Of a stretch of DNA of 64,000 nt, positions 44,221-55,666 are shown one piece after another. The first letter of the stretch is position 1; each line of letters opens with the position of its first letter. The position numbers and the translations under genes are program-made. The stretch covers positions 123,975,927 to 124,039,926 of the forward strand of contig CM068367.1 in the NCBI GenBank assembly GCA_034769895.1, given 5' to 3'. Under the pieces are notes generated by a model. That model was given only the letters and a program-made list of their open reading frames with translations. It was not told where the DNA came from and made no database searches. Origin of the DNA: Magicicada septendecula. Lineage: Eukaryota > Arthropoda > Insecta > Hemiptera > Cicadidae.

Positions 44221-45369
44221 TTACGGAATGGAGTGTATGGTGGGGGTTGATGGTGGGAAGGGATCGGCGCTGAGGTTCGAATTATGTGTGTGGATCAGTA
44301 TGTCAAATAGTGTATGTGATTTGTAATGTATCTGTTCATTTAATATGTTGTTTGGTTGTAGTGTGTGATATCTGTATATTTCAAATTGTTCAGCTGTGTT
44401 TAGTTTTCTACTTTTAGGTAAGTAGTGTAATATTTCCATGTTGTGTTCTATGTTTGTGTAACTGTGGTTTTCGTTATGTAAATGTGTGGCAAATGTGGAA
44501 TGTATGTAGTTTGTGGTGAGGGCTTTTAAATGTTCAGAAAACCTGGAAGAAAAAGATCTTCCCGTCTGGCCGATGTAGAATTGTGGGCAATCATTACAAT
44601 TTAATTTATAAACCCCTGTTTTGTTGTATGTGTCAATGTCTTTGTTAATATTGTTTATGTGTTTTCTAATGGTGTTATTGGTTCTGTAGGCTACTTTATA
44701 ATTTTGTTTCCTAAATGTGTTAGCAATTTTATGTGTATTGGAATTGTAGTATGTAAGTGTTATGTATTTACTGGGTTGTGTGCTGTTGGTCAGATGTGTT
44801 TTACTTTTTGTGTTGAGGATTCGTTTGTGTAGTTTATTTATTAATTCGGGGGTGTATCCGTTTTTGACTGCTATGTATTTAATTGTGTTTAATTCATCTT
44901 GGTAGTCATGTGTGTTTAGGGGTATTGACGTGAGCCTATGGAGCATGTAGTTGAAAGCTGCATGTTTCTGTTGAGTTGGGTGGTTGGATGTGTTGTGTAT
45001 GACCATGTCTGATGTGGTGGGTTTTCTGTATATTTTGTATGTGTGTGTGTTGTTTGTTTTGGTGATTGTAAGGTCTAAAAAGTTTATGCTGTTATTTAAT
45101 TCTATTTCAAGTGTGAATTTTAATTTATGGTGTATAGTGTTAATGTATTTGTGGAAATTTTCTATTTGTCTTTTGTTGCCGTTGTAAAGGAGTAAAATGT
45201 CGTCGACATACCTGTGCCAATATATTATTTTATCAGTGTATTTGTTGTTGTTCAGTATGTGTTTCTGTTCTATGGTGTGTATGAATATTTCTGCTAGTAT
45301 ACCTGATATAGGGGAGCCCATGGGTAGTCCATCTGTTTGTGTGTAATACGTGCTATTGTGTGCAAAGTA
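44221..45369 (-). pseudogene. Penelope-like RT C-terminal part plus GIY-YIG nuclease, one open frame
   Basis: A single frame of nearly 400 codons (to 45411, the first residues being from the inverted junction). From the N-terminus: YYTQTDGLPMGSPISGILAE, YVDDILLLYNGNKRQ (catalytic DD), NSINFLDLTITKTNN, the LNTIKYIAVKNGYTPEL linker, then nuclease KTGVYKLNCNDCPQFYIGQT and the C-terminus EQFEIYRYH. No internal lesion, in contrast to the longer copy at 41169-43641. It lacks the first RT Asp motif (SFDITNLYTNVP) and everything N-terminal, so it cannot be a complete enzyme. Confidence 0.88.
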
Positions 45370-45703
45370 TTTTTCTTCCAGGTTTTCTGAACATTTAAAA
45401 GCCCTCACCACAAACTACATACATTCCACATTTGCCACACATTTACATAACGAAAACCACAGTTACACAAACATAGAACACAACATGGAAATATTACACT
45501 ACTTACCTAAAAGTAGAAAACTAAACACAGCTGAACAATTTGAAATATACAGATATCACACACTACAACCAAACAACATATTAAATGAACAGATACATTA
45601 CAAATCACATACACTATTTGACACACTGATCCACACACATAATTCAAACCTCAGCGCCGATCCCTTCCCACCATCAACCCCCACCACACACTCCATTCCG
45701 TAA
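45370..45703 (+). pseudogene. Inverted GIY-YIG C-terminal arm
   Basis: Open frame with SSRFSEHLKALTTNYIHS through the family C-terminus TPTTHSIP. It duplicates minus-strand 44221-44554 in inverted orientation with very few differences. The nuclease core (YIGQTGR) is absent, so it is only the domain's second half. Confidence 0.85.
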
Positions 45704-45735
45704 CGGTTATTCTGTAATCGACAGTTAGTATTAAA

Positions 45736-45774
45736 CCCACTGAAGAAGAGAAACAACATCTCGAAACGTTTGGG
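45736..45774 (+). ncRNA. Hammerhead-like core, right arm
   Basis: Same order as at 44150-44188 but on the plus strand: CCCA, CTGAAGA, GAGA...TCTC, GAAACGTT, TGGG. Confidence 0.45.
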
Positions 45775-45920
45775 AAGTGACAAAAGTAAGTTCATAAGTG
45801 AAAGTATATATATATTATTAAATTTATAAAGTGAACGAAGAGGATGCAACAACAAGATAATTTTAATTCTAATTGTAAATATGTTTAGTAAATTACCCTT
45901 TTAACATATTTACAATTAAT

Positions 45921-46127
45921 CAATGTTGTTTCTTCTGCAAGTAGTGTATTGCATTTCTGTTTCAAGACCTGACGCAGGTTTCACTGAAAAATATCAGCAT
46001 CATCAGAGGTTTGTAAGTTTGTGAGCATCACTTACAAACCTCTGATGATGGTGGTATTTTTCAGTGAAATGTGCATCAGGTGTTGAAACAGAAACGCAAT
46101 ACACAACTTGCAGAAGAGACAACCTTG
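45921..46127. mobile_element. Foldback element with 97-bp arms
   Basis: Arms 45921-46017 and 46031-46127 pair with scattered mismatches across a 13-bp spacer. Each arm carries CTGATGATG near the centre and a TTTCAGTGAAA segment after it, the same core order as the Penelope 3' ends. Confidence 0.82.
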
Positions 46128-47290
46128 AATAATATCACAATAAGACTTATAATATAATTGCTCCAAGAAACATCAAGTTACATATATAGAAAATGATTTA
46201 CAATTAAATATTACATTTTCATTTGTATGTTGCTTATGAAAACTGATTGCTTATGATGCGGCCCATTGGTAGGGCCCTGAGTTTACTTTAGCACTTAAGC
46301 ACTTTTAAGTTGGAAACTACTGATCTATAACAATGGTTTTCAAAACAGAACTAGTAATTTCCAAATACCATATCCATATGGTACGAGGCTGTTACAATTT
46401 TCTAACTACTTATATTTTTGGAGTCAAACAGATTATTAAGTCTTTAATGATTTTAATTTTATCTGAATTTAACAGTTGACTCTGTCTTATTCTACTGTAC
46501 AGATTAAAATAAAGTGCAAAAGTCAAAAGGGTTATTTTTGTGTGTCAGACTGACTGAACCAGTTACGTACTACAAGAGGTTTATGTATAGCATCATCTTA
46601 AGAGGAATTTTAGCATTGTTGAAGACAATCTATCAACCAAAAGGATGCACCAAACTTAATTTATTCTGTTCCATAGGTTTTTGAACACAAAGCTCAGGGA
46701 AAAACTGATGACAGAAACAGCTGAGAGAATGAGCTGTAGTGAGGTTGGTTTAAAGTTTTAGAAGATTTAAGGAGGTTAATTTAAAGTTTAAGTAAAATCC
46801 AGTCTAGCTAAATTTGCTTTTGCACACCATTCTGTAAACGATTAGGCAGTGTTTAGTTAGGCTATATCTAATGAGTCTAGTTAATTATTTTTAAAGTAGG
46901 CTATACAATTTTTCATTCAACTCTACATGCATGTCCCAATTACAAATTTTGTGATTATATATGGTAGAAATACAACTCTATGTTGTAAGTATAAAGCTCC
47001 AGTGGGTGTATGTATCTGTATGTAATTTTATATAATGATGTACAATGCACATTTTATATATAATATATAATTCTAACAACTGAAAGAGTGAAGTGAGTTC
47101 TCAGTTTTAACTCGGCCTTTTGGCATTTGTCTGTCTGTCTATCTTCTATTTGGGGTATGTTCATGACAATTTTTGAATGCACCAATTTGGCATGCATGAC
47201 ACACAATTTCCGTTAAACTTGGCATGCATGTCCATACTTTTACCCTACAGAATCCTGTTGTTATTAAGATTTATTTCTACAAAAATAGGG
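46128..47290. other. Unassigned sequence
   Basis: AT-rich; no coding evidence. A TCTGTCTGTCTAT run near 47130 leads into the duplicated block that follows. Confidence 0.3.
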
Positions 47291-47299
47291 GGCAGGAGC

Positions 47300-47570
47300 A
47301 AAAAAAAAACTGCAAAAGGAATTTTAACCACAGTCTGAGTGTAGTGTTCATTTTTGAAAATTTCAAAATTTTGAGACACCAGGGTCTCAAGTGAAGAAGT
47401 TTTAATTAAAAAACAAAAAACAAAACCAAAAATTCATGTGGGTATCATACTAATGAGAATTTTTAACTACCATCTGAGAGTAGTGTTAAGTTTTTGAAAT
47501 TTCAAAATTTTGGAAATCTAGGGTCCAAAAAACAGATCAACAATTTGAAAAAATTGTGAAAATCCAGTAA
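47300..47570 (+). repeat. Diverged tandem duplication of about 150 bp
   Basis: Two blocks share AATTTTAACNACNNTCTGAG, TAGTGTTNA and TTTCAAAATTTTG and then AGGGTC (about 47318-47390 and 47455-47535). Confidence 0.6.
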
Positions 47571-48578
47571 GGTGTCAGACTAAAAAGAACTGTAACTCAA
47601 ATCTTAATGTTTTTAGTGCTTATTGTACAATTATGTGCTCTGATTTTTTTATGTTACTAAGGAAATAGTAGTGTAATCAGAATTTTGTAATTTTTCCCAT
47701 AATTAAAAACTTATAAAATATCAAAATTTATTTAATAATAAACATACTTTATTCAAAATAGTGAGCTAGTTCTGCAGCTCAAGAGAACATAATAGTCCAA
47801 CATTATTTTTGCGCATACACAGGCACAAACTTGGAGTAAATGTACATTATTTCTCCTCTATTGACTGTGTTATCTCATCTTTATGTAGATTGAATTCAGT
47901 ATTGTGCCTGATAACAAATTACGTTGAAAACATCACTGTGACCAATAAAAAATAAATTTTTGAAATAATTTTGTATATAATTTCCTTTTTTTATATAATC
48001 ACTACCTACTATGCTCTGTAGCAAGGAACATTCCTTGTTTATACGTGTTTCAGTCATTTCAATTGTCATGATCAGGATTGTTGAAAGTCTGTCTATACAT
48101 AACTGTATACTCAAGAAATGATAGTATAATTTGTTATAATTTTATTATCACAATATATAAAGATTCTGATGTTGATGATAATGATGGTTAAAACCAGAAG
48201 ATTATGTATTCTATTGTATTATAATTAAAAAATACAATTTTAAAATGCAAGGGAAAGCATGTGTGTGTAGGGGGAAGCCACAAAACACATGCATGTGAGT
48301 ATACTAAGCTACATAGTGTTCACAGATAACACTGTTCAATCAGCTTTTAAAATTAGCTGTCAAGTCTGTTAAATAAGATTGTTAAAAAAACTTCTTCAAA
48401 TTAAATTATATAAATTAAGTGATGAAATACTTGTACCAGACTGAGACAGATGGCTGATATCTATTAATACAAAAATCTAAATGAACTAACTTTTTTATAA
48501 ACATTTTAAAATTTATAATTAAATTTATACCGAAATTAACAACATGTTTTATTATTTATAATGTGTTTTAATTATATA

Positions 48579-48620
<42 letters not shown>

Positions 48621-49158
48621 TCCACTCACAAACTGGTGTAAGACGTATAGAATTTTTCATCTTTTTAATTCTTAATCCTACCAAAATAATGTAAATAACA
48701 TACCCATCTACGTGGAACTTGGTAATCATCGGCATTTTGGTAACTTAATATTCGTCAAAAACAAAATAAAATATGTTAAGTTGAAATAATAAAAAAAGAA
48801 CACGTCTACAGTAATGTATGACCAAGCAGACTGGATAAGACCAGGGACAGAGCAAATCTGATTTGCCTTTTGATTTGTCTTTGCATGCAAGCAGATAAAA
48901 GCAATGATTTTATTCCTTCATTGGTCTGATTATGAGGACAGGAATTGTTTTGTATAGTACTATTTGCTTACTTACTTTCAGTTATAAATTATGATCTCCT
49001 ATAATTAATTGCTTTCTATATCAATAGTTATACTTTTATTTGTAGGTAATGTGCACTACAATTGTCCAAAAAACTAGTGTAGCTGTTATTTAGCAAAAAC
49101 AGAAGCACTATAATTAATTGTATACTGCTTATTAAATTTATTCTACGTAGGCCTATAA
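47571..49158. other. Unassigned sequence
   Basis: AT-rich with one microsatellite (listed separately). No recognised gene. Confidence 0.3.
48584..48616. repeat. (AC)n microsatellite
   Basis: Sixteen uninterrupted AC units. Confidence 0.97.
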
Positions 49159-49274
49159 ATATTTAATGAAGAATATTGTGTTAATGGTTGAAATCACAAT
49201 CAGAATGATCACTGTTGCACACCACTATATAATCGGAATAATTTTTATATAGTGGCGTGCAACAGTGATCATTC
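49159..49274. mobile_element. Foldback element, copy 2
   Basis: Same outer flank and arms as copy 1 (arms 49202-49229 and 49247-49274). The inner arm and loop are missing apart from AATCGGAATAATTTTT, as if the palindrome centre had been deleted. Confidence 0.8.
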
Positions 49275-49439
49275 TGCCTGTAAATATTGTTTGTTTCTTT
49301 TCTGTAAATGTTGTATAATCAGGAACATAACTACAAGGCAGCTAGACTACCAATTGCCCACAGGCCCACAAAGCAAAGGGGACCCACCTTCTTTCTCGTT
49401 TATCTTATATTTACATATTCATTTGCAAAAGCTGTCTTA

Positions 49440-50010
49440 ACAGTATATTGACTAAGGTGAATCTGTCCTAAGACAAGTTTCAGTTGAACTGTTCTTTCCA
49501 CATTGCTCTTATCCTGGGCAGCTCTCTTCAGTTGTTCATAATTTCTTCCTGTCTTCAAATCTGCCAACACATGATATCTTCTTCTTTCTTAGTCTCTCCT
49601 ACCTTCTGTCTTTACCTCATTTAATAACTTCTGTAGACAGTTCCTTCTTAGGACTGAACCAATACAGTTTGCTTTTCTCTTTCTTATGGCTCTTATAATA
49701 CTTCTCGTTTCATTTATTCTCCTAAGGACTTCTTCATTTGTTACATTTTTTCGTTTTTCACCACAACCACATTTTATAGTTTTCCAAATACTTTCTTTTC
49801 TCTGTTTTCAACTGGACATGTCTCCAGTGCGTACATTACAACGCTCCATATAAAACAGTTTCCAAATGTCTTCTGTAACTTCCTCTTGTAACCAATAGGT
49901 TTCTTACTCTACTAAACGCTATCTTTCCAAGTGCAATTCTGATATGTACATTGCAATTCTGCATCTAATATCCTCTGTTTAACTTCCATTCCAAGTTATT
50001 ATACATTGAC
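49440..50010 (-). pseudogene. LINE reverse transcriptase, thumb to C-terminus, decayed
   Basis: Minus-strand pieces in several frames: a degenerate 'YALETCPVENREKKVFGKL' (normally YGAETW....RR...FE.W), then MKKSLGE-like and RKRKANCIGSVLRRN pieces, a GRRD-type stretch, and DLKTGRNYEQLKRAAQDKSN near 49500. Order and content fit the C-terminal third of an RTE/Jockey-like LINE. Many stops and shifts. Confidence 0.6.
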
Positions 50011-50039
50011 TAACTACACAATATTTATTTCTGTGTAAC

Positions 50040-50440
50040 TGCAAATCTTCTAAGTAATTGGTTAATTAAAGAAGGTAACCATTCCATTGCGGGGAGGGCT
50101 ATATCTCTATTGTTCATGACATAGCAGATTTGGTATAAACGATTTATGCCATACATTGTTTATGTACAAAGAACATTTCTGCCATCCGCGGAATGTAGCA
50201 TAATGTCTCCAAATTCCGAAATAGTTCCCCTTTTCACATCACTGATTACAATTAAAAGCCAACTCAAGTGTACTGACTTTACTGTGAATACAAGGAAAAT
50301 GTTCAATGCGGTGCTAGGTTGGGGATTTTTCTTTCCTGGGAAAAAAATGCAAGTGTAATTTATACCTTCATGTAACAAAATTCAAACTTCTCACTAACAA
50401 AATAGAGATGAATTTTTTTAATAGATTTTGCAACAATAAT
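50040..50440. other. Unassigned sequence
   Basis: No recognised feature; short chance frames on both strands. Confidence 0.3.
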
Positions 50441-50449
50441 GATAACATA

Positions 50450-50967
50450 AATGTGTTTAGATGCTCTCTCGGCCTGGGGATCTAACCCCCTGGGGGGGGG
50501 GGGAGTGGAGAAGAAAAGGCCAAAACTGCCATCCATGGTGGCTCCAACGTCTGGCATCTCTGTGTCACGCACACAGCCTCATCATGGTGTGGAGGTAACT
50601 GGTGTTCAGCTGAGGCTGAGGCTAAGGTGTGTGTCTGGCAAACAGGAGCTAGAGTAACCTCGTCTCTGGCAAAGCAGTTGCACTAGGAAACCACTCATGT
50701 CACAGTGGTCCTGGCTGACATCAAGTGCAGTGAACCTAGTAGCATAGGATCCACATGGTGCACCTCTGTTCTGGTGGGGGAGGCCCACTCAGGGTAAGTT
50801 GTCATTGCATAGCTAGCTGAACCCCGCAAGGTGAGCCTGGGGCTGTGGCTCTGAGAGGTTACGAGCTGGAGCTATACTGTTGATAACTGGTGGCTCCTTT
50901 TCCTACCAAACACACCCACCCTGGCACACTGCCTTCAAAGCCGCGGGGTTAACAATTTTTTTGTGGT
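50450..50967 (+). repeat. GC-rich interspersed repeat, left part, split by the hAT
   Basis: Composition jumps from AT-rich to GC-rich at the GGATCTAACCCC and G-run boundary. The block continues directly into 57979 onward if the hAT and one target duplication are removed. No intact frame; it could be a LINE 5' region or a large SINE-like repeat. Family unknown to me. Confidence 0.45.
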
Positions 50968-51439
50968 AGCAGGGCCAGGGGCACAGCGAGGGGGGTTAAA
51001 CCCCCCCCCAAGAGATTAAAAAATATATTTTTTTATGTTGAATGGGCTACATAATAAAGAAGTTTTAAAACAATTTAAGAAGTTCTCATATCAAAACATG
51101 CTGACAGTGGACTGAGGGGTGTTAATCCTCAATTCCATAACCGTAAACTGCGACTCTCTGCAAGTCCACTCGGTGAGTGTTTTCCGCCATTACCATGGCA
51201 GGCAACACCGCTATGTGTAGAATGATGCGCATTTTTCTCACCGTTCACTCGCAGTGGTTCAACCACTTAATGTATAGAATGTGCAATTGTTTATTCAGTT
51301 TGTAGCAGGGAAACCGCGGCGGTACACCCGCTCGTGTAGAATAAGCCTTTCTTGTTTTTAATTGGAGGGAAAACACGTGACTTGTCGGGAATGTCCGTTA
51401 TAAATAACCAACTATATAAAACCCCAGTACAACAGCAGT

Positions 51440-53880
51440 ATACCCAGTAGGTTGAGGAGCAGTAAATGAGAAGACAAAAGGAAAAAGTAAATAAAAAATT
51501 AATAAGGGGAAAATTATTAAATTAAGAAGCAGAAAACCCCAAGATACAAAACCAATAACAAGTTAACAAAGAGCTGTAAATAAACATTAAATGAAACCGA
51601 ATATTCAAATAAGATGCATTGAATTAATGCCACAAAGACTTGAAAACACAAGAGAAGGAATTTACTTATATAATAAGAAAGAAGAGACAAAATATGTCAA
51701 GGTTCCTAAAAAGAACATAGAAACAAGAAGGGCTATTCCCAAAATGTTAATAAAGGAATACATACCCAATTGAAACTAAATTAAAACCCATATATGTTAG
51801 ACCCAGTAACTCAAGTTACAGGATACAATACAATTAAAACTAAATTGTAAACTAAGTATAAGTCTAATGTAAAAACAAACCAAAAGACTACCATAGAGTA
51901 GAAACCACTAAAAAGACTACCATAGTGTAGAAAATATAAAGTGAAGTGATATAATAAAAGTTAGAAACTACAGTGAGTGTAGTGAACAACCTAGTTAAAA
52001 ATCTATAAAAAAAATATTCAATGAAGGAGTTAAAAAAAAAAATGATTTAAAAGGACTACCATGAGTGTAGAATGATAATAGAAAAAAAATAAGAATCAAA
52101 GACAGTCTAATGACTGACAATATTATTAGTAATAAGAGTGTTTAAAATTATATATAAGAAATATTATTACTAATAAGATGTTTTAATTACAGTTAAATAA
52201 GTTATAAGAAGGACATAAATACCAAAGGACAGTTCATAACTGAGAGTATGACTAGTAATAAGATGTTTTTATTTTTTTTAATCAAATTATATATTAGATA
52301 GATAAAGATAATAGATAAGGTATTTTGTTATAATTAAATAAGACAGTTAAGGATAATAGGCATAAGATATTTTTATTATAATTAAGGGATATATAAAAAT
52401 TAGTAGATATAAGATGTTATGTTGTATTTAAATAATGTTCAATAATTTCAAAGTTTGTTAAGGCAGAGAAGGCAAGTAGATAATATGAATATTGTATTAT
52501 TAAACTGTAAACCACATAAAGAATAATAGGGCAAAATAATTAACAAACCCCATAGAAAAATAAAACAGAATTTTAGACCAAGAATCAAACCCAAATGAAT
52601 AAATTCAATAGAACTGTATATAATTAATAGAAACTAGTCCATGTAAAACAAAGATATGAAAATATAATCAGTACATAAACAAATATTAGTAAATGTAATG
52701 ACAAAAGAATAAAATTAACTTTATTTGGAAATATGTAATACTAGGCCTAAGGGGTACTCAACTCAGATAAAATGTAAACTAGTCAATATTGGAGGGTTAT
52801 AACAACAAATTGTTAACAACAAGCAATAATCATGAAGGGAATAAAATTATGTAAAGGAAATATTAACATAAAATCACTTATAAACCATTTAATTACTAAT
52901 ATTGTAAAAAATACAAGGCCTATAAGAAATATCAAAAATTGTAAATTTTAGGCTTATCTGAACTTTAAACAGACCCAGTTATATATCGAATTATGTAAAA
53001 TTAGCACAAGAATATTGCTAGATAGTTAAATTTTCATAAAATTCATAAATAATTAAGTTACAGCCATAAATAGGAAAACTTGTTATGTATTTTTATGAGT
53101 TGAAATCAAATCCAAGACATGTAGATTTTCACAGACAATGGTAAGAGGAATAAGATATTTTATAAATTACCACCTAAAACGACGACTTTAAGTCATCAGT
53201 CTATTGTTACTTGTGAATGTGTGCAGGTCAAAATTTACGGACAGAAGATCTGAAAAATATAAATGGTGACAAAACATTGAAGTACAACCTCGAAAAATAT
53301 TACAGAGGTTACCTAATGGAAAATAACAACACGACAACTTAACTAACACCAAAACTGAACCAGAACAACAGGAATAATAAGATCCAGTACGAGGCACAAG
53401 AAATCAACCGCCATATTGCAAATTTATACAAAACCAATATTCACTGGACAACGAACTCAACAGAATTTTTTGAACACGGAACACAGCACTATTAACCTAA
53501 CACCAAACAACATCGCCGAGGAGAAGAAAACACATCACACAATTATCCAGAGGGACTACATCGTCGCAGAGGAAGGAACCGTATTTATATTTGAGGGAGC
53601 AGACCAAATAACAGTTGGCGTGTGCAGCAGAAAATCGAGGTGAACGGCAGCCATCTTTCATTTACTAAGCATCCGAGATGAACACAGCCTTCACGAGCCA
53701 GTGACGTCATTCTACAAGACGGTTCGAATTTTTACTTATTAATTGACAATATTTTCAGAATCCTGTTATTTTTAGCAAATAATAATTTAGATTAAAGTAT
53801 TTGTAAGTATTGTATCTTGTTCCTTGCCCTCTCTGACCATCTCAACAGTTAAAAGAACTCGAATAATTAACATTATAATA
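51440..53880. other. AT-rich block inside the hAT, origin unclear
   Basis: Composition resembles the long LTRs at 20.8-26.5 and 59-64 kb, but I could not align it convincingly. It has short repeats of GACTACCATAGNGTAGAA (about 51880-51930, again near 52060). It may be an intron of the hAT gene or another inserted element. Confidence 0.3.
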
Positions 53881-55223
53881 CAGGGTGAGTCAGCGTTACC
53901 TGACGTTTTTGGCTTGAGTAGTAGCGAGGCTGTACTCGTAGTAGAGGGGCGCGGTTGGTCTCACAGTTTTCCCCTAGAGCAGCAGTTTAGTTACAATGGA
54001 GAGGTGGACCGCGCAACACCGTGCGTTCGTCGTAGAGACGTTCTTTAAAAATGCAGAATCTGTGACCACCACTCAGAGGAAGTTCCGTCTCCAATTCAAC
54101 ATTCCACGCAATGGTGCAATTCCAACCCGCAATACCATTCTGCTATGGGTTCAGAACCTTCGTGAGACCGGTTCTGCATTGAAAAAAAAAACCGGGAGGC
54201 AGTGCGAAGACGGCCACGTCACCTGAAAACGTTGAAGTTGTGCGTCATGCAATTCAACAGAGCCCCAGCCGATCTGCAAGACGACACGCTCAGTCTCTTG
54301 GGTTATCAAATTCTTCCGTCCGACGCATTTTATACGGTCTAAACTTTCATCCCTATAAAACTGCGATTGTCCAGGAGTTGAAGCCTCAAGATTTTGTGAG
54401 AAGGAGACGTTTTGCTGACATAATGAAAGAGATGTTAGAAGAAGAACCTGGGATTGTGATTTTAACATCAGGTGAGGCTCATTTTCACCTAAACGGCAGT
54501 GTTATTAAACAAAACTGTCGTTATTGGTCCCCAAATAACCCTCAACAACTGCACCAGCGCCTATTGCATTGTGATAGAGTTACAGTGTGGGCTGGATTGG
54601 GGAAATTTGGCGTCATAGGGCTTTATTTTTTCGAAGAAAATGGGAGAGCCGTCACCGTGAACTCTGAGCGTTATTTGACCATGTTGCGTGAATTTCTCCT
54701 CTCGGAACTTCGTCGCCATCGCATAAATCGTCGAAATGTGTGGTTTCAACAAGACGGAGCGACAGCTCACACTTCGAATGTGTGTATGGCCGAAGTAAGG
54801 AGGTTGTTTCCAGGGAAAGTGATATCCCACAGAGGAGATGTTGACTGGCCGCCACGCTCTCCTGATCTTAGTCCATGTGACTTTTTCTTGTGGGGCTACC
54901 TCAAAAACAAAGTGTACATCAATAAGCCATGTACTGTGGTTGAATTAAAGGATGCCATTGAACGAGATATTCATGCTATACCCCGTAACATGGTGGAGAG
55001 AGTGATGACAAACTTCGCGCAGAGGGTTGACGAGTGTGCCAAAAAAGAGGGCAAGCACTTAAAGGACATTATCTTTCACAAATGATTAATTTCTGTAAAA
55101 AGTAACATGAGATGTAAACTGCTATTCATTGTGTATATTTTGAAATAAAAAAAGTTGCTACATCTTAAAATTTCACTGTGTACTATAATTTCAAAAACCA
55201 TCAGGTAACGCTGACTCACCCTT
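53881..55223 (+). mobile_element. Tc1/mariner element, DD41D type
   Basis: TIRs CAGGGTGAGTCAGCGTTACC (53881 onward) and its inverse ending at 55223, with TA on both sides. Length 1,343 bp with a single transposase gene. Confidence 0.92.
53996..55085 (+). pseudogene. DD41D mariner-like transposase with frameshift and lost first Asp
   Basis: Starts MERWTAQHRAFVVETFF, a helix-turn-helix DNA-binding domain. An A10 run near 54185 shifts the frame; the rest reads from about 54205 (SPENVEVVRHA is the family form around the join) and stays open to 55085. The second catalytic Asp is in WFQQDGATAH and the third in DLSPCDFFLW, with 41 residues between, as in DD41D (rosa/Visitor-type) enzymes. The first Asp, expected in a 'SDEAHF' motif, is Gly here (TSGEAHFHLNG, near 54470). 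The enzyme would cut and paste at TA. The frameshift and the missing catalytic residue both predict inactivity. Confidence 0.88.
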
Positions 55224-55666
55224 TATTATAATTATTGTCATTTATCACAATCGACCTGAGCGAGTCTCAGCCAATGCCATTGTCGATGCGCGTAAGATTC
55301 GCGCACAAATTCAAATTTTAAAAATAAACATCAGAATTATTCAGATACTTGTGTTCATTATTATTTGTATTAACAATATTAGCTTTTTCTTTCTTCTCAA
55401 CATAAATAAGAAGTCTTAGAAAAATTTATCAAGAAGAAGAAGAGCTGATTGAGATGAGAATTTACTGGATACAAGTCACATAACTAGATTAACACTTGTG
55501 AAACAAATATTTTCACACACAAGATAACCAATTTACCATTCAAATAATTAAAAAATATAATTAATAATAATAATTAATTAATTAACAAATTAATTAAATA
55601 AAAAAAAGAAATAAGATAAATAAAACGTAATTAAAAAAAATTTCTTTTAAAATAAAATATTATTAT
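55224..55666. other. Unassigned hAT sequence before the coding exon
   Basis: AT-rich. A splice acceptor-like TTTGCAATTCAG at about 55666-55677 precedes the coding region, so this may be an intron end. Confidence 0.35.

Larger units (their letters stand above)
44117..45807 (-). mobile_element. Penelope-like element folded back on its own 3' end
   Basis: The outer 438 bp (44117-44554 and 45370-45807) are inverted copies, nearly identical, each holding the 3' end, the C-terminus and part of the GIY-YIG domain. The unique centre (44555-45369) carries the rest of the nuclease, the linker and the end of RT on the minus strand. After the right arm, 45830-45866 reads GTGAACGAAGAGGATGCAAC, the 5' start of another copy in plus orientation. 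Confidence 0.88.

Noticed and set aside
50146-50788. Several 60-72-residue frames
   Set aside because: They cross the composition boundary into the GC-rich repeat, overlap on both strands and show no domain.
54151-54468. Minus-strand frames across the mariner
   Set aside because: Antisense shadows of the transposase.
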